From a virus, in the IMG/VR virus record IMGVR_UViG_3300045902_000733, positions 1 to 29,533 of that record: a stretch of DNA of 29,533 bases; one strand, 5' to 3'. The notes under the pieces are model-generated. The model did not search any database. It was not told the DNA's origin and saw only the letters and a program-made list of their open reading frames with translations. Both the position numbers and the translations under genes were made by a program. Shown one piece after another: positions 1 to 8,121 of the stretch. How positions within the stretch are numbered: the stretch's first letter is position 1; each line of letters begins with the position of its first letter.

Positions 1-497
1 GTGGGGTGTCGGACACCGCCGTACACAAGGCCATTCGCGCCGGGCGCATCACGCCCGAGGCGGACGGCACGATCGATCCGGACAAGGCCGACCGCGACTG
101 GGCAAGGAACTCCGAGCCGCCCAAGGAGGGAACGAGCGCCAAAGCCGCGAAGGTGCGCGTGTCGGACGATCCGGCCCCGAACCTCGCCGCCGGGCTGCCC
201 GCGGGCGGCACGTCGCTGCTGCAGGCGCGCACGGTCAACGAGGTGGTCAAGGCGCAGACCAACAAGGTGCGCCTCGCCCGCCTCAAGGGCGAGCTGGTCG
301 ATCGCAACCAGGCCATCGCCCACGTGTTCAAGCTCGCGCGCACCGAGCGCGACGCTTGGCTCAACTGGCCGGCGCGCATCTCGGCGCAGATGGCGGCCAG
401 GCTCGGCATGGACGCACACGCGCTGCACGTCGCGTTGGAGGCGGCGGTGCGCGAGCACCTCGCCGAGCTCGGTGAACTGAAGGTCCGCGTCGATTGA
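1..497 (+). CDS. Terminase small subunit, Nu1-like (5' partial)
   Basis: Likely small terminase subunit, which recognises phage DNA and recruits the large subunit for packaging. The frame is already open at the window start: the codons before the GTG at position 6 read ..GVSDTAVHKAIRAGRI, a helix-turn-helix-type stretch typical of the N-terminal DNA-binding domain of Nu1-like proteins. I therefore treat the gene as truncated by the window edge rather than starting at 6. The middle is charged and linker-like, and the C-terminal half is a basic amphipathic helical region (TNKVRLARLKGELVDRNQ and onward). The stop TGA shares one base with the ATG of the large terminase at 497, which points to translational coupling. 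Identification rests on the helix-turn-helix and the position directly before a GpA-type terminase; sequence similarity is weak by eye. Confidence 0.72.
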   Translation, partial: GVSDTAVHKAIRAGRITPEADGTIDPDKADRDWARNSEPPKEGTSAKAAKVRVSDDPAPNLAAGLPAGGTSLLQARTVNEVVKAQTNKVRLARLKGELVDRNQAIAHVFKLARTERDAWLNWPARISAQMAARLGMDAHALHVALEAAVREHLAELGELKVRVD

Positions 498-2461
498 TGG
501 ACGACTTCGTCTACGAGGGCTTCGACGCCATCGAGCGCGCCTGGCGCGAAGGACTGACGCCCGATCCGCTGCTCTCCGTCTCCGAGTGGGCCGACCGGCA
601 CCGGATGCTTTCCAGCAAGGCCTCGGCCGAGCCGGGCCGCTGGCGCACCAGCCGCACGCCGTATCTCAAGGTGATCATGGACTGCCTGTCGCCGACCTCG
701 CCGGTCGAGCGCGTCGTGTTCATGAAGGGCGCACAGGTGGGCGCCACGGAAACCGGCTCGAACTGGATCGGCTACGTGATCCACCACGCGCCGGGGCCGA
801 TGATGGCGGTCTGGCCCACCGTGGAGATGGCCAAGCGCAACTCCAAGCAGCGCATCGACCCGCTGATCGAAGAGTCGCCGGTACTCTCCGAGCTGATCGC
901 CCCGGCACGCTCGCGCGACTCGGGCAACACCATCCTCGCCAAGGAGTTCCGCGGCGGCGTGCTGGTGATGACCGGCGCGAATAGCGCCGTGGGCCTGCGC
1001 TCGATGCCGGTGCGGTATCTCTTCCTCGACGAAGTGGACGGCTACCCGCTCGACGTCGAGGGCGAAGGCGATGCGATCTCGCTCGCCGAGGCGCGCACGC
1101 GCACCTTCGCGCGGCGCAAGATCTTCATCGTCTCGACACCGACCATCGCCGGAGCGAGCGCCGTCGAGCGCGAGTACGAGGCATCCGACCAGCGCCGCTA
1201 CTTCGTGCCGTGCCCGCACTGCTCCCACCGCCAGTGGCTGCGCTTCGAGCAGCTGCGTTGGGAGAGGGGCCGGCCGGAGACGGTGGCCTATGTGTGCGAG
1301 TCCTGCGACCAGCCGATCGCGGAGCATCACAAGACCTGGATGCTGGAGCACGGCGAGTGGCGGGCGATGGCGCCGGAGAACGGCATCAAGACGTCGGGCT
1401 TCCATCTCTCGTCGCTCTACAGCCCGGTGGGCTGGCGCTCCTGGCGCGACATCGCGAGCGCGTGGGAGAGCGCGGTCAGCAAGGAGTCCGGCTCCGCCGC
1501 CGCGATCAAGACCTTCAAGAACACCGAGCTCGGGGAGACCTGGGTCGAGGAAGGCGAAGCGCCCGACTGGCAGCGCCTGATCGAGCGGCGGGAGGACTAT
1601 CCGCTGGGCACCGTCCCCATGGGCGGCCTGCTGCTGGTGGGCGGTGCCGACGTGCAGAAGGATCGCATCGAAGCCTCGATCTGGGCCTTCGGGCGCGGCA
1701 AGGCGTCCTGGCTCGTCGAACACCGCGTGCTGATGGGCGACACCGCGCGGGATGCGGTGTGGAAGCGGCTGTCCGAGCTGATCGACGAGACCTGGACGCA
1801 CGAATCCGGCAACCAGGTTCCGCTGGCGCGCTTCGCGCTCGACACCGGTTTCGCCACCCAGGAGGCCTACGCCTTCGTGCGTGCCGTGCGTGACACGCGC
1901 CTGATGGCGATCAAGGGTGTCCCGCGCGGCGCGGCCCTGATCGGCACGCCCACCGCCGTCGATGTCTCGCAGGGTGGGAAGAAGCTGCGCCGGGGCATCA
2001 AGGTCTACAGCGTGGCGGTCGGCATCGCCAAGTTGGAGTTCTACAACAACCTGCGCAAGAGCGCGGATGTGGCCGACGACGGCACCACACCGATCTACCC
2101 GCCAGGCTTCGTCCACCTGCCCAAGGTCGACGCCGAGTACGTCCAGCAGCTCTGCGCCGAGCAGCTGATCACCCGCCGTGACCGCAACGGTTTTCCGGTG
2201 CGCGAGTGGCAGAAGCTGCGCGAGCGCAACGAGGCGCTGGACTGTTACGTGTACGCCCGCGCCGCCGCGGCGGCGAGCGGTCTCGACCGCTTCGAGGAGC
2301 GCCACTGGCGCGAGCTGGAAAGACAACTGGGCATCGCCGCACCACCCGGGCAGGACGAGCCCACCGTAACCGCAGAAGACGCCCCCGACTCCGGGGGCGT
2401 CGCCGTTTCGGGCCGACGCATCCGCCGCCGGTCCGTCGTCAAGAGTCGTTGGATGAGCTGA
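497..2461 (+). CDS. Phage terminase large subunit, GpA family
   Basis: ATP-driven DNA packaging motor and headful/cos nuclease of the lambda gpA type, 654 residues, a normal length. The ATPase domain has a Walker A-like segment FMKGAQVGATETG at about residues 75-87 and a Walker B LFLDEVDG with D178/E179. A zinc-ribbon-like insert carries C239, C242, C267 and C270. The C-terminal nuclease domain shows acidic positions in GGADVQKDR (D385) and RFALDTGF (D449), as expected for the RNase H-like fold. A TTG at 494 is also in frame, but the ATG at 497, overlapping the preceding stop, is the better start. This is the first fully contained gene of the head operon. Confidence 0.95.
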   Translation: MDDFVYEGFDAIERAWREGLTPDPLLSVSEWADRHRMLSSKASAEPGRWRTSRTPYLKVIMDCLSPTSPVERVVFMKGAQVGATETGSNWIGYVIHHAPGPMMAVWPTVEMAKRNSKQRIDPLIEESPVLSELIAPARSRDSGNTILAKEFRGGVLVMTGANSAVGLRSMPVRYLFLDEVDGYPLDVEGEGDAISLAEARTRTFARRKIFIVSTPTIAGASAVEREYEASDQRRYFVPCPHCSHRQWLRFEQLRWERGRPETVAYVCESCDQPIAEHHKTWMLEHGEWRAMAPENGIKTSGFHLSSLYSPVGWRSWRDIASAWESAVSKESGSAAAIKTFKNTELGETWVEEGEAPDWQRLIERREDYPLGTVPMGGLLLVGGADVQKDRIEASIWAFGRGKASWLVEHRVLMGDTARDAVWKRLSELIDETWTHESGNQVPLARFALDTGFATQEAYAFVRAVRDTRLMAIKGVPRGAALIGTPTAVDVSQGGKKLRRGIKVYSVAVGIAKLEFYNNLRKSADVADDGTTPIYPPGFVHLPKVDAEYVQQLCAEQLITRRDRNGFPVREWQKLRERNEALDCYVYARAAAAASGLDRFEERHWRELERQLGIAAPPGQDEPTVTAEDAPDSGGVAVSGRRIRRRSVVKSRWMS

Positions 2462-2463
2462 AG

Positions 2464-2913
2464 ATGATCTTGGAAGGCACCTACCGCAATCCGAACACCG
2501 GTCGAGACGAAATCCGTTGCATCCGTTGTGATGCGTCGGGGCACCTGACGGGCGTGCCCGCCCTCGCTTCCGCCTTCGCGATGGGGGCCCTGTCCGCCGG
2601 GGGCTCCGTCACCACCGACGCGGTCGATCTGGGTGAGGAGCACGGCTACACCTTGCTGCTGGCCCGCAAGAGCGGCGTCGCCTCGAAGCAGGAAGCCATG
2701 GAGATCCAGAGCTCGATCGACGGCGTGCGTTGGCTGCCGGCAGCGGGCATCTATCCGGATGAGAACACGGCCTGGCACAAGCCGCCGAACGGCAGCGACT
2801 CCTTCACCGTCCAGGGTCGGCCCATCGGACGCTTCGTGCGCATCGCCTTCAAGAACGGCAACACGGCCCAGACCGATCTGGTGATCGAGCTGGCCGCCTT
2901 GGCGGGTGTCTGA
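2464..2913 (+). CDS. Hypothetical phage protein, 149 aa
   Basis: Function not recognised. The ATG at 2464 lies two bases after the terminase stop, and the frame ends two bases before the gpW-like start, so the gene is embedded in the head operon and is probably translated. The product (MILEGTYRNPNTGRDEIR..) has many alternating hydrophobic/polar stretches and short turns, consistent with a beta-rich fold. It has a Gly/Ala-rich hydrophobic stretch near residues 25-40, and the phrase SSIDGVRWLPAAGIYPD followed by RFVRIAFKNGN resembles jelly-roll carbohydrate-binding modules in style only. Lambda has no gene at this place between A and W. It could be a minor capsid or decoration factor; this is inference from position. 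Confidence 0.6.
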   Translation: MILEGTYRNPNTGRDEIRCIRCDASGHLTGVPALASAFAMGALSAGGSVTTDAVDLGEEHGYTLLLARKSGVASKQEAMEIQSSIDGVRWLPAAGIYPDENTAWHKPPNGSDSFTVQGRPIGRFVRIAFKNGNTAQTDLVIELAALAGV

Positions 2914-2915
2914 CG

Positions 2916-3122
2916 ATGGCCTACACGGCGGCCGATCGCGAGGCGCTGGAGCGGGCATTGGCGCGCGGCGAGCGGCGGGTCACCTTCGGCGACAAGACGG
3001 TGGAGTACCGCTCGGTGGACGAGCTGCGCGCGGCGCTGCGCGAGGTGGATGCAGCGCTGGCCCGCGAGGCGGGCCGACCCAAGGTGCGCCAGATCCGGGT
3101 CACCACGGGCAAGGAGCTTTGA
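2916..3122 (+). CDS. Head-tail joining protein, gpW-like
   Basis: Small protein of 68 residues matching lambda gpW in size and in position between terminase and portal. The family plugs the portal after packaging and makes the platform to which the tail attaches. The product has an N-terminal helix (TAADREALERALARGERR), a short beta hairpin around VTFGDKTVEYRS, and a second helix (VDELRAALREVDAALARE), the alpha-beta-beta-alpha order of the gpW fold, then a basic tail. The start ATG follows the previous stop by two bases, and its TGA overlaps the portal ATG at 3122. Confidence 0.85.
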   Translation: MAYTAADREALERALARGERRVTFGDKTVEYRSVDELRAALREVDAALAREAGRPKVRQIRVTTGKEL

Positions 3123-4612
3123 TGGGCTTCTGGACCCGCCTCAAGCTCGCCTTCGGCGCGACCCCCATCTACGACGGCGTGGGCTTCGGGCGACGCGCGC
3201 TCGCCTGGATGCCGGGCAACCCCGGCGCGGTGGCCGCGCTGCTCACGACCCAGACGGAGCTGCGCGCCAAGAGCCGTGACCTGGTCCGGCGCAACGCCTG
3301 GGCGGCCGCCGGCATCGAGGCCTTCGTGGCCAACGCCATCGGCACCGGCATCAAGCCGCAGTCGCTGGTCGAGGACCCGGGCATGCGCGAGACGATCCAG
3401 GCCCTCTGGCGAGACTGGACCGAGGAGGCCGACGCCCAGGGGCTGACCGACTTCTACGGTCTCCAGGCCCTGGCCTGCCGCGCCATGCTCGAAGGCGGCG
3501 AGGCGCTGATCCGGCTGCGCTACCGGCGGCCGGACGACGGTTTGCCGGTGGCCCTCCAGATCCAGGTGCTGGAGCCCGAGCACCTGCCCGTGACGCTCAA
3601 CCGGCTGGCCGAGAACGGCAATGTGATCCGCGCCGGCATCGAGTTCGACCGGCTCGGGCGGCGCGTGGCCTACCACCTGTACCGCTCGCACCCGGAGGAC
3701 GGCCTGCTCGCGCCCATGTCCGGTGGCGGAGGCATGGAGACGGTGCGCGTGCCCGCCGCCGAGATCGTGCATCTGTTCCGGCCCTTGCGTCCCGGGCAGA
3801 TCCGCGGCGAGCCCTGGCTCGCGCGGGCCTTGGTGAAGCTCAACGAGCTCGATCAGTACGACGACGCGGAACTGGTGCGCAAGAAGACCGCCGCCATGTT
3901 CGCCGGCTTCGTCACCCGCGACCAGCCGGAGGACGCCCTGATGGGCGAAGGGCCGGCCGATGCCGCGGGGGTGGCCCTGGCGGGGCTGGAGCCGGGCACC
4001 CTGCAGATCCTCGAACCGGGCGAGGACGTGAAGTTCTCGCAGCCGGCCGACGTGGGCGGCTCCTACGCCGAGTTCATGCGCCAGCAGTTTCGCGCCGTGG
4101 CCGCCGCGATGGGCGTGACCTACGAGCAGCTCACGGGCGACCTCACCCAAGTGAACTACTCCTCCATCCGCGCGGGGCTCCTGGAGTTTCGTCGCCGCTG
4201 CGAGGCGATCCAGCACGGCGTCATCGTCCACCAGCTCTGCCGCCCGGTGTGGCGCGCGTGGATGGCGCAGGCGGTGCTGGAGGGACGGCTCGAGCTCCCC
4301 GGTTTCGTCCGGGACGCCGCGCGGCGCCGCGCCTGGCTCGCCTGCAAGTGGATTCCCCAGGGCTGGCAGTGGGTCGATCCGCAGAAGGAGTTCAACGCCA
4401 TGCTCACCGCGATCCGGGCGGGGCTCTTGTCCCGCTCGGAGGCGGTGTCCTCCTTCGGCTACGACGCCGAGGACGTGGATCGGGAGATCGCCGCCGACAA
4501 CGCCCGCGCCGATGCGCTCGGCCTCGTCTTCGATTCCGACCCGCGCCACGACCGCAACCCACCCGCGGCGGCCTCCGACCCGGCACCGCCGCAAGACCGA
4601 AAGGCACCCTGA
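3122..4612 (+). CDS. Phage portal protein, lambda family
   Basis: Dodecameric portal through which DNA enters and leaves the capsid, 496 residues. The N-terminus (MGFWTRLKLAFGATPIYDG), the sequence AKSRDLVRRNAWAAAGIEA with NAIGTGIKP, the MLEGGEALIRLRYR segment, and the conserved MGVTYEQLTGDLTQVNYSS block are characteristic of lambda gpB-type portals. The C-terminal tail is Pro/Ala-rich and poorly ordered. An upstream in-frame start exists near 2906, but that would overlap the whole gpW gene. The ATG at 3122, coupled to the gpW stop, gives the expected length. Confidence 0.95.
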   Translation: MGFWTRLKLAFGATPIYDGVGFGRRALAWMPGNPGAVAALLTTQTELRAKSRDLVRRNAWAAAGIEAFVANAIGTGIKPQSLVEDPGMRETIQALWRDWTEEADAQGLTDFYGLQALACRAMLEGGEALIRLRYRRPDDGLPVALQIQVLEPEHLPVTLNRLAENGNVIRAGIEFDRLGRRVAYHLYRSHPEDGLLAPMSGGGGMETVRVPAAEIVHLFRPLRPGQIRGEPWLARALVKLNELDQYDDAELVRKKTAAMFAGFVTRDQPEDALMGEGPADAAGVALAGLEPGTLQILEPGEDVKFSQPADVGGSYAEFMRQQFRAVAAAMGVTYEQLTGDLTQVNYSSIRAGLLEFRRRCEAIQHGVIVHQLCRPVWRAWMAQAVLEGRLELPGFVRDAARRRAWLACKWIPQGWQWVDPQKEFNAMLTAIRAGLLSRSEAVSSFGYDAEDVDREIAADNARADALGLVFDSDPRHDRNPPAAASDPAPPQDRKAP

Positions 4613-4613
4613 C

Positions 4614-5855
4614 ATGCAGCTCGTACACCTGGCGTCCCGTCTCTACGGGACGCCGCTTCTCATCGCGCGTTCGAAGCTGGACGTGATCCTCTCCGTGCTC
4701 GGTCCCCGCATCGGTCTGCCCGACGTTGAAGCCGCCGTACCGGCGGTGATGCCCGCGAGCCCGGAGGTCGCGGCACCGCCCGGCATCACCGTGATCCCGA
4801 TCCACGGCACTTTGGTGCGCCGAACCCTGGGGCTGGAGGCCGCTTCCGGCCTCATGAGCTACGGCGAGATCGGCGCCCGTCTGGATGCTGCGCTCGCCGA
4901 CCCTGCCGTGTCCGGCATCCTGCTCGACGTGGACTCACCCGGCGGCGAGGCGGGCGGCGTGTTCGAGCTCGCCGAGCGCATCCGCGCGGTCGACGCCGTG
5001 AAACCGGTCTGGGCGATCGCCGCCGACTCGGCCTTCTCGGCCGCCTACGCCATCGCCTGCGCCGCTTCGCATCTCGCCGTCACGCGCACCGGCGGTGTGG
5101 GCTCGGTCGGGGTCATCGCCATGCACGTCGACCAGTCGGTCCGCGACGCCCAGCAGGGCTATCGCTACACGGCGATCACCGCCGGCCGGCACAAGAACGA
5201 CTTTTCGCCCCACGAGCCGTTGGACCACGAGGCTTTGGTGCGCCTCCAGGCGGAGGTGGACCGCCTCTACGGCCTGTTCGTCGGGCACGTGGCGGCTATG
5301 CGCGGGCTGGACCCCGCCGCCGTGCGCGCCACGGAGGCCGGGCTCTTTTTCGGCGAGGAGGCACTCGGCGTCCGCCTCGCCGACGCCGTGGCGAGCCGCG
5401 ACCAGCTGCTCGCCGTCTTCGCGACCTTCTTGAACCCGCAGGGCCGTTCGCGGAACCCGGCCCCCCGCACGCGTCCCGGTTCCGCCTACGCCAAACAGGA
5501 GAACGACCCGATGCAATCCCCCGATCCGACCCCCGAAGTCCCCGAGACGGACCTCATCGCCGCTGCTGCCTCCTCGGCGCCCGCGCCCGAGACGCCCACC
5601 ACCACAGTGGCGGACCGGCGCGAGGCCGTGGCCATCGCCGAGCTGTGCCAGCTCGGCGGCTGCCCGGAGCGCACCGCCGAGTTCCTGGCCGCAGGACTCT
5701 CGGAAACCGATGTCCGCCGCGCGCTGCTCGCCGCCCGCACCCAAAGCCCCGAGATCGGTTCGGCGATCCATCCGGATGCGCACGCCGCGCACCGCGCTTC
5801 CCCCGAACACAACCCGCTGATCAAGGCGGTCAAGCACCTCACCGGAAAGGAGTGA
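4614..5855 (+). CDS. S49-family head maturation protease with C-terminal scaffold
   Basis: Prohead protease of the lambda gpC type, 413 residues. The SppA/S49 core includes GILLDVDSPGGEAGG, the nucleophile region ADSAFSAAYAIA with Ser142, and AGRHKNDFSP with Lys194. The 52-residue spacing between Ser and Lys matches the Ser147/Lys199 dyad of Bacillus SppA. After about residue 285 the sequence becomes Pro/Ala/Thr-rich, then helical and charged: this is the scaffold part, which can also be translated alone from an internal start at 5511. The ATG at 4614 follows the portal stop directly. The family processes the scaffold and its own tail during prohead maturation. Catalytic assignment is by motif alignment from memory. 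Confidence 0.92.
   Translation: MQLVHLASRLYGTPLLIARSKLDVILSVLGPRIGLPDVEAAVPAVMPASPEVAAPPGITVIPIHGTLVRRTLGLEAASGLMSYGEIGARLDAALADPAVSGILLDVDSPGGEAGGVFELAERIRAVDAVKPVWAIAADSAFSAAYAIACAASHLAVTRTGGVGSVGVIAMHVDQSVRDAQQGYRYTAITAGRHKNDFSPHEPLDHEALVRLQAEVDRLYGLFVGHVAAMRGLDPAAVRATEAGLFFGEEALGVRLADAVASRDQLLAVFATFLNPQGRSRNPAPRTRPGSAYAKQENDPMQSPDPTPEVPETDLIAAAASSAPAPETPTTTVADRREAVAIAELCQLGGCPERTAEFLAAGLSETDVRRALLAARTQSPEIGSAIHPDAHAAHRASPEHNPLIKAVKHLTGKE
5511..5855 (+). CDS. Nested capsid scaffold (Nu3-like), internal start in the protease gene
   Basis: In-frame internal ATG (MQSPDPTPEVPE..) inside the S49 protease gene, preceded by a good Shine-Dalgarno AGGAGA at 5497-5502, eight bases upstream. The 114-residue product is acidic and disordered at first, then helical, and ends in a basic segment (NPLIKAVKHLTGKE), as in scaffolds that bind capsid protein through a C-terminal helix. 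Lambda uses the same layout, with Nu3 nested in-frame at the 3' end of C. The evidence is the ribosome site and position directly before decoration and capsid genes; independent translation is inferred. Confidence 0.72.
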   Translation: MQSPDPTPEVPETDLIAAAASSAPAPETPTTTVADRREAVAIAELCQLGGCPERTAEFLAAGLSETDVRRALLAARTQSPEIGSAIHPDAHAAHRASPEHNPLIKAVKHLTGKE

Positions 5856-5858
5856 ACC

Positions 5859-6233
5859 ATGCCGACCCTAGTTGAACCGATGAATCTGGGTGACCTGCTG
5901 AAGTACGAGGCGCCCAACCTGTACTCGCGCGACTTAGGCAAGGTCGCCGCCGGCCAGAGCCTCGTCCTGGGCAGCGTCGTCGGCCGCGAGACCGCCACCA
6001 ACAAGCTGAAGGCGCTCGATCCGGCCGCCACCGACGGCACTGAGCTGCCCGCCGGCGTGCTGATCGTCGACGCCGACGCCACTACCGCCGACCTCGATGC
6101 GGTCATCGTCGCGCGCCACGCCATCGTCGCCCGCCATGCGCTGGTCTGGCCTGCAGGGCTGACGCCCGCGCAGCAGTCCGCCGCCATCGCCGCCCTCGAA
6201 GCGCGCGGCATCCTTGTTCGTGAAGGAGCCTGA
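5859..6233 (+). CDS. Head decoration protein, gpD-like
   Basis: Capsid-stabilising protein of 124 residues that would bind the three-fold positions of the expanded head, as lambda gpD does. The N-terminal region (MNLGDLLKYEAPNLYSRD) is followed by a beta-rich core with GQSLVLGSVVGR, LPAGVLIVDADAT and the conserved ending IAALEARGILVREGA. Length and place between scaffold and major capsid match the family. It is preceded by AAGGAG at the protease 3' end, which gives a strong ribosome site. Confidence 0.9.
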   Translation: MPTLVEPMNLGDLLKYEAPNLYSRDLGKVAAGQSLVLGSVVGRETATNKLKALDPAATDGTELPAGVLIVDADATTADLDAVIVARHAIVARHALVWPAGLTPAQQSAAIAALEARGILVREGA

Positions 6234-6235
6234 CC

Positions 6236-7240
6236 ATGCAGAATCCCTTTTCCAATCCCGCCTTCTCGATGGCGAGCCTCACCGCCGCCATCAACCTGAT
6301 CCCCAACCGCTACGGGCGGCTGGAGACCCTGGACCTGTTCCCCATCAAGCCGGTGCGTACCCGCCAGGTCGTGGTGGAGGAGATGCACGGCGTGCTGAAC
6401 CTGCTGCCGACCCTGCCGCCCGGCTCGCCCGGCACCGTGGGCAAGCGCGGCAAGCGCGCGATGCGCGCCTTCGTCGTGCCCCACATCCCGCACGACGACG
6501 TGGTGCTGCCCGAGGAGGTCCAGGGTATCCGCAGCTTCGGGCAGGAGACCGAGACCGAAAGCGTGGCCGGCGTGCTCGCCCGGCACCTGGAGACCATGCG
6601 CAACAAGCACGCCATCACCTTGGAGCACCTGCGCATGGGGGCGCTGAAGGGCGAGATCCTCGATGCCGATGCCACGCCGCTGGTCAATCTCTACACCGAG
6701 TTCGGCATCACGCCCAAGAGCGTGAACTTCGCCCTCGGCAACGCCAACACCAACGTCAAGGGCAAGTGCGCCGAGGTGCTGCGCCACATCGAGGACAACC
6801 TCTCGGGCGAGTTCTCGACCGGGGTGCACTGCCTGTGCTCGCCCGAGTTCTTCGACACGCTGACCGGCCACGCCAAGGTCGAGGAGGCCTACAAGAACTG
6901 GCAGCAGGGCGCGGTGCTCATCAACGACATGCGCCGCGGCTTCACCTTCGGCGGCATCACCTTCGAGGAGTACCGCGGCCAGGCGAGCGACGCCTCCGGC
7001 ACCACCCGGCGCTTCATCGCGGCGGGCGAGGCCCACTGCTTCCCGCTCGGCACCGTCGACACCTTCGCCACCTACGTCGCGCCCGCCGACTTCAACGAGA
7101 CGGTCAACACCCTGGGCCTGCCGCTCTACGCCAAGCAGGAGCCGCGCAAGTTCGACCGCGGCACCGACCTGCACACCCAGAGCAACCCGCTGCCCATGTG
7201 CCACCGGCCCGGTGTGCTGGTGAAGCTGACGGCAGCGTGA
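6236..7240 (+). CDS. Major capsid protein, gpE-like
   Basis: Main shell protein of the head, 334 residues, lambda gpE / HK97-fold type. Recognisable parts are the N-terminal MQNPFSNPAFSMASLTAAIN, the LPTLPPGSPG loop, VPHIPHDDVVLPEEVQGIR, the QETETESVA segment, the HLETMRNKHAITLEHLR helix and the C-terminal RKFDRGTDLHTQSNPLPMC region. The preceding AAGGAG at 6222-6227 gives a strong ribosome site. The stop overlaps the next start. Confidence 0.95.
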   Translation: MQNPFSNPAFSMASLTAAINLIPNRYGRLETLDLFPIKPVRTRQVVVEEMHGVLNLLPTLPPGSPGTVGKRGKRAMRAFVVPHIPHDDVVLPEEVQGIRSFGQETETESVAGVLARHLETMRNKHAITLEHLRMGALKGEILDADATPLVNLYTEFGITPKSVNFALGNANTNVKGKCAEVLRHIEDNLSGEFSTGVHCLCSPEFFDTLTGHAKVEEAYKNWQQGAVLINDMRRGFTFGGITFEEYRGQASDASGTTRRFIAAGEAHCFPLGTVDTFATYVAPADFNETVNTLGLPLYAKQEPRKFDRGTDLHTQSNPLPMCHRPGVLVKLTAA

Positions 7241-7521
7241 TGACGCAGGTGACGGATCTTTACGAGGCCGCCGGCCGCGCCGGGCTGCTCACCGACGTCA
7301 TGGTGGGTTCGCTCACGGTGCAGTGCGTCTTCAGCGCTCCGGACGAGCTGGCGCTCGACGGGCTCGCCCTGAACCGCGACTACCACCTCGAGTACCCGAG
7401 CGCCTGGCTCACCCTCGCCGCCGGCGACACGGTGGAGATCGCGGGAAGCCCGTATCGGGTGCGCGAGGTCCGCCAGCTGCGCGACGGCTCCGAGATGCAG
7501 GCCAAGCTGACCCGGCTATGA
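7240..7521 (+). CDS. Head-tail connector, FII-like
   Basis: Small 93-residue protein starting at an ATG that overlaps the capsid stop and ending in an ATGA overlap with the next gene. It lies where lambda has the FI/FII connectors. The sequence is beta-rich (VGSLTVQCVFSAPDELAL, WLTLAAGDTVEIAGSPYRVR, DGSEMQAKLTRL) with the short barrel pattern seen in gpFII-like adaptors that close the head for tail joining. Assignment is by fold-like pattern and position; sequence-level similarity to lambda FII is not obvious. Confidence 0.72.
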   Translation: MTQVTDLYEAAGRAGLLTDVMVGSLTVQCVFSAPDELALDGLALNRDYHLEYPSAWLTLAAGDTVEIAGSPYRVREVRQLRDGSEMQAKLTRL

Positions 7522-7946
7522 CGCCCTCCGTCCGCGAGCGCCTGGTCCGGGCGGTCGTGGCGCGCATCGGTCCCGCGATCGCACCGACGCCGCTGCATCG
7601 CCAGCCGACCGTGCCGCTCCCGCGCGAGGCGAGCCCCGCGCTCCTGCTGTTCATCGAAGGCGATCAGGTCCTCGCGCAGGCGAACGACCGGTGTGAGCGC
7701 GCCCTGACGCTGAGGCTCGTCGCGCTCGCGCGCGAAAACGACGCCTTCGACGTGGCCGACGCGCTCATCGTCTCCGCGCACGGCGCGCTGATGCTTGAGC
7801 CGAGCCTCGGCGGGCTGGCCCTGGGCGTGCGCGAGATCGACTGCGAGTGGGACGCGGAGGACGCAGACAGCCAAGCCCTGGCCGTACCTGCCCGCTACGA
7901 GATTCGCTACCGGACGCTCGCCTCCGACCTCACCCAAAAAGGATAG
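7518..7946 (+). CDS. Tail terminator / completion protein candidate
   Basis: A 142-residue protein between the connector and the tail tube protein, where siphoviruses place gpZ/gpU-type tail completion proteins. It begins with an amphipathic helix (SVRERLVRAVVARIGPAI), then strands LLLFIEGDQVLA and ALTLRLVALARE, and ends with a strand giving RYEIRYRTLASD. The alpha/beta order resembles tail terminators of the lambda gpU group, which stop tube polymerisation and bind the head. Its ATG at 7518 overlaps the previous stop. The exact family is not certain. Confidence 0.65.
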   Translation: MTPSVRERLVRAVVARIGPAIAPTPLHRQPTVPLPREASPALLLFIEGDQVLAQANDRCERALTLRLVALARENDAFDVADALIVSAHGALMLEPSLGGLALGVREIDCEWDAEDADSQALAVPARYEIRYRTLASDLTQKG

Positions 7947-7951
7947 TCACC

Positions 7952-8119
7952 ATGCACATCGAACTCATCGAACCGCACACCCATGCGGGCCAACTCCACG
8001 CCCCCGGCGAGATCCTCGATCTCGACGAGGCAGCCGCCCAATGGCTGATCGAGCGCGGAGCCGCACGGCCGGCCGACCCCCAACCCCAGACCCCGATCAA
8101 GACCCGTAAAGGAGACTGA
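7952..8119 (+). CDS. Small phage protein, 55 aa
   Basis: Short protein (MHIELIEPHTHAGQLHAPGE..) with the phrase ILDLDEAAAQWLIERGAARP, seen in small proteins next to tail tube genes in many proteobacterial prophages. The start ATG follows the previous stop after a gap of a few bases, with AAAAGGA just upstream as ribosome site. The first part resembles a small SH3-like or lipoyl-like beta unit; the tail is Pro/Thr-rich. The role is unknown; position suggests tail or tube assembly. Confidence 0.7.
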   Translation: MHIELIEPHTHAGQLHAPGEILDLDEAAAQWLIERGAARPADPQPQTPIKTRKGD

Positions 8120-8121
8120 CC

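Noticed and set aside
2921-4615. Long minus-strand open frame of 564 codons over the gpW-like and portal genes
   Set aside because: It mirrors the GC-rich portal gene in the opposite strand, has a His/Gly/Arg/Ala/Val-heavy composition without domains, and would fully overlap recognised genes.
5486-7204. Long minus-strand open frame of 572 codons over scaffold, decoration and capsid genes
   Set aside because: Shadow of conserved capsid genes; no recognisable motif or ribosome site.
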